Assembly (NCBI GenBank): GCA_963817785.1
Contig: CAWFPL010000002.1
Span: 372,001-436,000 of the forward strand
From: JAKALD01 sp963817785
Lineage (GTDB): Bacteria > Pseudomonadota > Gammaproteobacteria > Burkholderiales > SG8-39
Direction: 5' to 3'
Length of the DNA stretch: 64,000 nt
Shown here: positions 61,627-64,000 of the stretch, in pieces
Layout: every line of letters starts with the position of its first letter
Numbering within the stretch: the stretch's first letter is position 1
Notes under the pieces: model-generated
What the model saw: only the letters and a program-made list of their open reading frames with translations
Told to the model about the DNA's origin: nothing
Databases searched by the model: none
Made by a program: the position numbers and the translations under genes

Positions 61627-62304
61627 CTACGCGGGCCGTATACTGAACTGTGCGAAGCGCCGCGATAAAGCATCCAGGTCTGCCGCCGTAGCGCGCGCCT
61701 CGGGCCGGAAGCCCAGACAACCTCTGCGGCGGAATTCCTGCAGTGCGTATCGCCGCACGCCGAGCTCGGCGAGCGTGCCGGCGAGCCGATCGAGCTCTCT
61801 CCGTGAAAGGAGCTCCGGGTGCCACGTGGTGCGGAACTCGCAATCCACGCCGCTCGCGAGCAGCGCCCGCGCGCTGGCGAGTGCGGCTTCCCCGCTTCCG
61901 CGCACGCCGGTGATGCGCTCGTAGGTCGCGTCGAACGGCGCCTTGGCGTCGAACCCGACCCAATCGACGAACGGCAGCGCTTCCTCGAAGCGGCGCGGGT
62001 AGATGCCCGCGCTGTGCAGGCCGATGCGGTAGCCCATGGCCTTTACTTCGCGCATCGCCCGAGCCAGTCCCGGCTGAGCGGTGGGTTCGCCGCCGCTGAA
62101 CACCACGGCGTCAAGCAGCCCGTAACGGCGCTCCAGGAGCTCCAGCACTTCGCTCCAGGCGATGGCGCCTGACGCCCGGCTCGGCAGCAGATGCGGGTTG
62201 TGGCAATACGCACATCGCCAGGGGCAGCCCTGGCAAAAGACGACCGCGGCAAGCTCGCCCGGAAAGTCGGCCGCCGAAAGCGGCGTCAGGCCGCCGACGC
62301 GCAG
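61627..62304 (-). CDS. nrdG: Anaerobic ribonucleotide reductase-activating protein, apparent CTG start
   Basis: 225 residues from CTG. Radical SAM activase that forms the glycyl radical of NrdD. The cluster motif VVFCQGCPWRCAYCHNPHL (CxxxxxxCxxC with CHNP) is typical of NrdG; VVFSGGEPTAQPGL and DWVGFDAKAPFD follow. The family start LRVGGLTPLSAADFPG has no ATG, GTG or TTG upstream before a stop; CTG at 62304, with GAGGCGGGGG in front and 14 bp after the upstream gene's stop, is the likeliest start. GTG at 62148 would remove the cluster motif. Confidence 0.88.
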   Translation of the reverse strand: MRVGGLTPLSAADFPGELAAVVFCQGCPWRCAYCHNPHLLPSRASGAIAWSEVLELLERRYGLLDAVVFSGGEPTAQPGLARAMREVKAMGYRIGLHSAGIYPRRFEEALPFVDWVGFDAKAPFDATYERITGVRGSGEAALASARALLASGVDCEFRTTWHPELLSRRELDRLAGTLAELGVRRYALQEFRRRGCLGFRPEARATAADLDALSRRFAQFSIRPA

Positions 62305-62317
62305 CGGCGCCCCCGCC

Positions 62318-62503
62318 TCAGCCGAGGCTCGCCTGACGCTCGGTGAAAAACTTGCGCTCGTGGTGTTCGCCTTTTTTCCCGGTGTTGAAGGACGCCACCG
62401 GCCGGTGGTAGCCCATCACGCGGGTCCAAACTTCGCAGCGCTGACGCTCCTTGTCGCGCAGCTCCGTTCGTGCAAGAGCTTCGGCTTCGGTCATCGCATT
62501 CAT
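62318..62503 (-). CDS. nrdD: Separate C-terminal glycyl-radical domain of anaerobic ribonucleotide reductase
   Basis: 61 residues. RCEVWTRVMGYHRPVASFN then TGKKGEHHERKFF matches the C-terminal end of class III (NrdD) reductases, where the RxxGY glycine (here G31) holds the radical and FNxGKKxExxER closes the domain. It has its own Shine-Dalgarno (CAGGAGGAAACGCC before the ATG), so it is translated separately from the large chain ending 30 bp upstream. The activase gene follows after 13 bp. Together the three form one anaerobic reductase system. Confidence 0.82.
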   Translation of the reverse strand: MNAMTEAEALARTELRDKERQRCEVWTRVMGYHRPVASFNTGKKGEHHERKFFTERQASLG

Positions 62504-62533
62504 GGCGTTTCCTCCTGAGACGTCGGCCGCGTT

Positions 62534-64000
62534 CTACGCGGCTTCGGGTTCGCGGTGCTTTCTCGCGAGCAGTTCTTCGTCGCACCGCGGACAGAACTCA
62601 TGCTCGCCGGCGAGGTAGCCGTGCTTCGGGCAGATCGAGAACGTCGGTGTCACGGTGATGTAGGGCAGGCCGAAGCGCTCCAGCGCACGGCGAACCAGCT
62701 TCTTGCACGCGTCTGTCGAAGTGAGGCGCTCGCTCATGTACAGGTGCAGCACCGTGCCGCCGGTATATTTGCGCTGCAGCTCTTCCTGGCGCTCCAAGGC
62801 CTCGAACGGATCGTCGGTGAAGCCCACCGGCAGCTGGGAGGAATTGGTGTAGTACGGCATCTCGGCCGTTCCCGCCTGCAAAATGCCGGGGAAACGCTTC
62901 CGGTCCTCCTTCGCAAAGCGGTAAGTCGTTCCCTCCGCCGGCGTCGCCTCGAGGTTGTACATGTGACCGGTCTCCTCCTGGAACGCCACGATGCGTGCCC
63001 GGATGCGATCGAGCAGCCGGCAGGCGAAGGCATGGCCCCACGGGGTGGTGATGTCGTGCGCATCGCTCGTGAAGTTGCGGATCATTTCGTTGATGCCGTT
63101 CACCCCGATGGTGGAGAAGTGGTTGCGCAGCGTGCCGAGGTAGCGTTTGGTGTAGGGAAACAGGCCCGCGTCGATGTGGCGCTGGACCACCTTGCGCTTG
63201 AGCTCCAGGCTATTCTTGGCGATCTCCATGAGCTCGTCGACGCGCGCGACAAGCGCCGCTTCGTCGCCGCGGAACAGGTACCCCAGCCGGGCGCAGTTGA
63301 GGGTCACCACGCCCACCGAGCCGGTCTGCTCGGCCGACCCGAACAGCCCGTTGCCGCGCTTCAGGAGCTCCCTCAAGTCGAGCTGAAGCCGGCAGCACAT
63401 CGAGCGGATCATGTTGGGCTTGAGCTCGGAGTTGATGAAGTTCTGAAAATACGGCAAGCCGTATTTGGCGGTCATCGCGAACAGCAATGAGGCATTTTCC
63501 GAATCCCAATCGAAATCCGGCGTCATGTTGTACGTCGGGATCGGAAAGGTGAATACCCGGCCCTTGTGGTCGCCCGCGGTCATGACCTCGATGTAGGCGC
63601 GATTGATCATATCCATTTCGCGCTGCAGGGCGCCATACGTAAAGGGCATCTCCTCGCCGCTCACGACCGGGACCTGCTCGCGCAGGTCCTCGGGGCAGAC
63701 CCAATCGAAGGTGAGGTTGGAGAAGGGCGTCTGCGTGCCCCAACGCGAAGGCACGTTGAGGTTGTAGATCAGTTCCTGGACGCACTGCTTCACCTCGGCG
63801 TAGGACATGCCGTCCTTGCGGATGTAGGGCGCCATGTAGGTGTCGAACGAGGAGAAGGCTTGCGCGCCGGCCCACTCGTTTTGCAGCGTGCCGAGGAAAT
63901 TGACGATCTGCCCGACCGCACTCGACATGTGCCTGGGCGGCGCCGCCTCGACCTTCCCAGGCACCCCGTTCAGGCCCTCCTGCAGAAGCATCCGGAGCGA
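62534..64000 (-). CDS. nrdD: Anaerobic (class III) ribonucleoside-triphosphate reductase large chain lacking the radical domain; N-terminus outside window
   Basis: 489 codons in the window; the start lies beyond the right edge. Reduces NTPs to dNTPs without oxygen. VTLNCARLGYLFRGDE and NMIRSMCCRLQLDL carry active-site cysteines; VGVNGINEMIRNF is a finger-loop block. The chain ends TPTFSICPKHGYLAGEHEFC then PRCDEELLARKHREPEAA and a stop: the zinc-binding cysteines are there but the glycyl-radical segment is not. That segment is on the next gene. Confidence 0.9.
   Translation of the reverse strand, partial: SLRMLLQEGLNGVPGKVEAAPPRHMSSAVGQIVNFLGTLQNEWAGAQAFSSFDTYMAPYIRKDGMSYAEVKQCVQELIYNLNVPSRWGTQTPFSNLTFDWVCPEDLREQVPVVSGEEMPFTYGALQREMDMINRAYIEVMTAGDHKGRVFTFPIPTYNMTPDFDWDSENASLLFAMTAKYGLPYFQNFINSELKPNMIRSMCCRLQLDLRELLKRGNGLFGSAEQTGSVGVVTLNCARLGYLFRGDEAALVARVDELMEIAKNSLELKRKVVQRHIDAGLFPYTKRYLGTLRNHFSTIGVNGINEMIRNFTSDAHDITTPWGHAFACRLLDRIRARIVAFQEETGHMYNLEATPAEGTTYRFAKEDRKRFPGILQAGTAEMPYYTNSSQLPVGFTDDPFEALERQEELQRKYTGGTVLHLYMSERLTSTDACKKLVRRALERFGLPYITVTPTFSICPKHGYLAGEHEFCPRCDEELLARKHREPEAA

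Noticed and set aside
1..64000. CRISPR arrays
   Set aside because: No regularly spaced short direct repeats were seen anywhere in the window.

Overview
The window is a high-GC chromosomal segment of a betaproteobacterium. This is inferred from gene order. The block rapZ / hprK-ptsN-hpf-rpoN-lptB-lptA-lptC-kdsC-kdsD, the block thiS-thiG-trmB, and a protein kinase/PP2C phosphatase pair running into rph-rdgB-hemW beside yicC-gmk are all familiar in that class. Lipopolysaccharide genes (lptABC, kdsC, kdsD) show a Gram-negative envelope. An anaerobic class III ribonucleotide reductase and a molybdenum/iron-sulfur oxidoreductase suggest a facultative or anaerobic lifestyle. No species is claimed.

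Layout. 0-7.3 kb: housekeeping (gmk, yicC, kinase, phosphatase, rph, rdgB, hemW, trmB, thiG, thiS). 7.4-14.6 kb: a GGDEF remnant, a glycosyltransferase-like gene, a Mo/Fe-S oxidoreductase fused to its ferredoxin-type subunit with a cytochrome b-like membrane partner, a cupin and a second Ser/Thr kinase. 14.7-23.9 kb: a tRNA-Gly(CCC) gene followed by a 9.1-kb stretch bounded by a 26-bp repeat of the tRNA 3' end, which makes it an integrated island. It carries a large GAF/PAS/HD-GYP protein, an IS21-family element, a degenerate EAL protein and decayed sequence. 24.0-31.8 kb: nitronate monooxygenase, a GDT1-type cation exporter, an MgtA-type P-type ATPase, then MarR, glutathione S-transferase, VOC protein and glutathionyl-hydroquinone reductase. 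32-41.5 kb: an in-frame-deleted MarR copy, a five-gene branched-chain-type ABC importer, ChrA-type transporter, MFS transporter and 5'-nucleotidase. 41.5-46.9 kb: degenerate HD-GYP protein, M20 amidohydrolase, mutY, LON-domain protein and rapZ. 47-48.5 kb: an IS4-family insertion with a 10-bp target duplication. 48.5-57.7 kb: psiF, the hprK-to-kdsD block and a KefB/C-type antiporter. 57.8-60.4 kb: a HEPN/nucleotidyltransferase pair with a palindromic operator, then an IS630-family element. 60.4-64 kb: a SPASM radical SAM protein and an anaerobic ribonucleotide reductase cluster.

The most unusual features are the split anaerobic ribonucleotide reductase and the HTH-nucleotidyltransferase/HEPN pair. 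In the first, the catalytic barrel and the C-terminal glycyl-radical domain are separate genes, and the activase appears to start at CTG. The second has a perfect operator palindrome abutting its start codon. Also notable are the tRNA-bounded c-di-GMP island, the fused Fe-S/Mo oxidoreductase, and an IS that separates psiF from its likely terminator. Cyclic-di-GMP proteins recur (GGDEF remnant, HD-GYP, EAL, second HD-GYP), and three of the four are broken or lack key residues.
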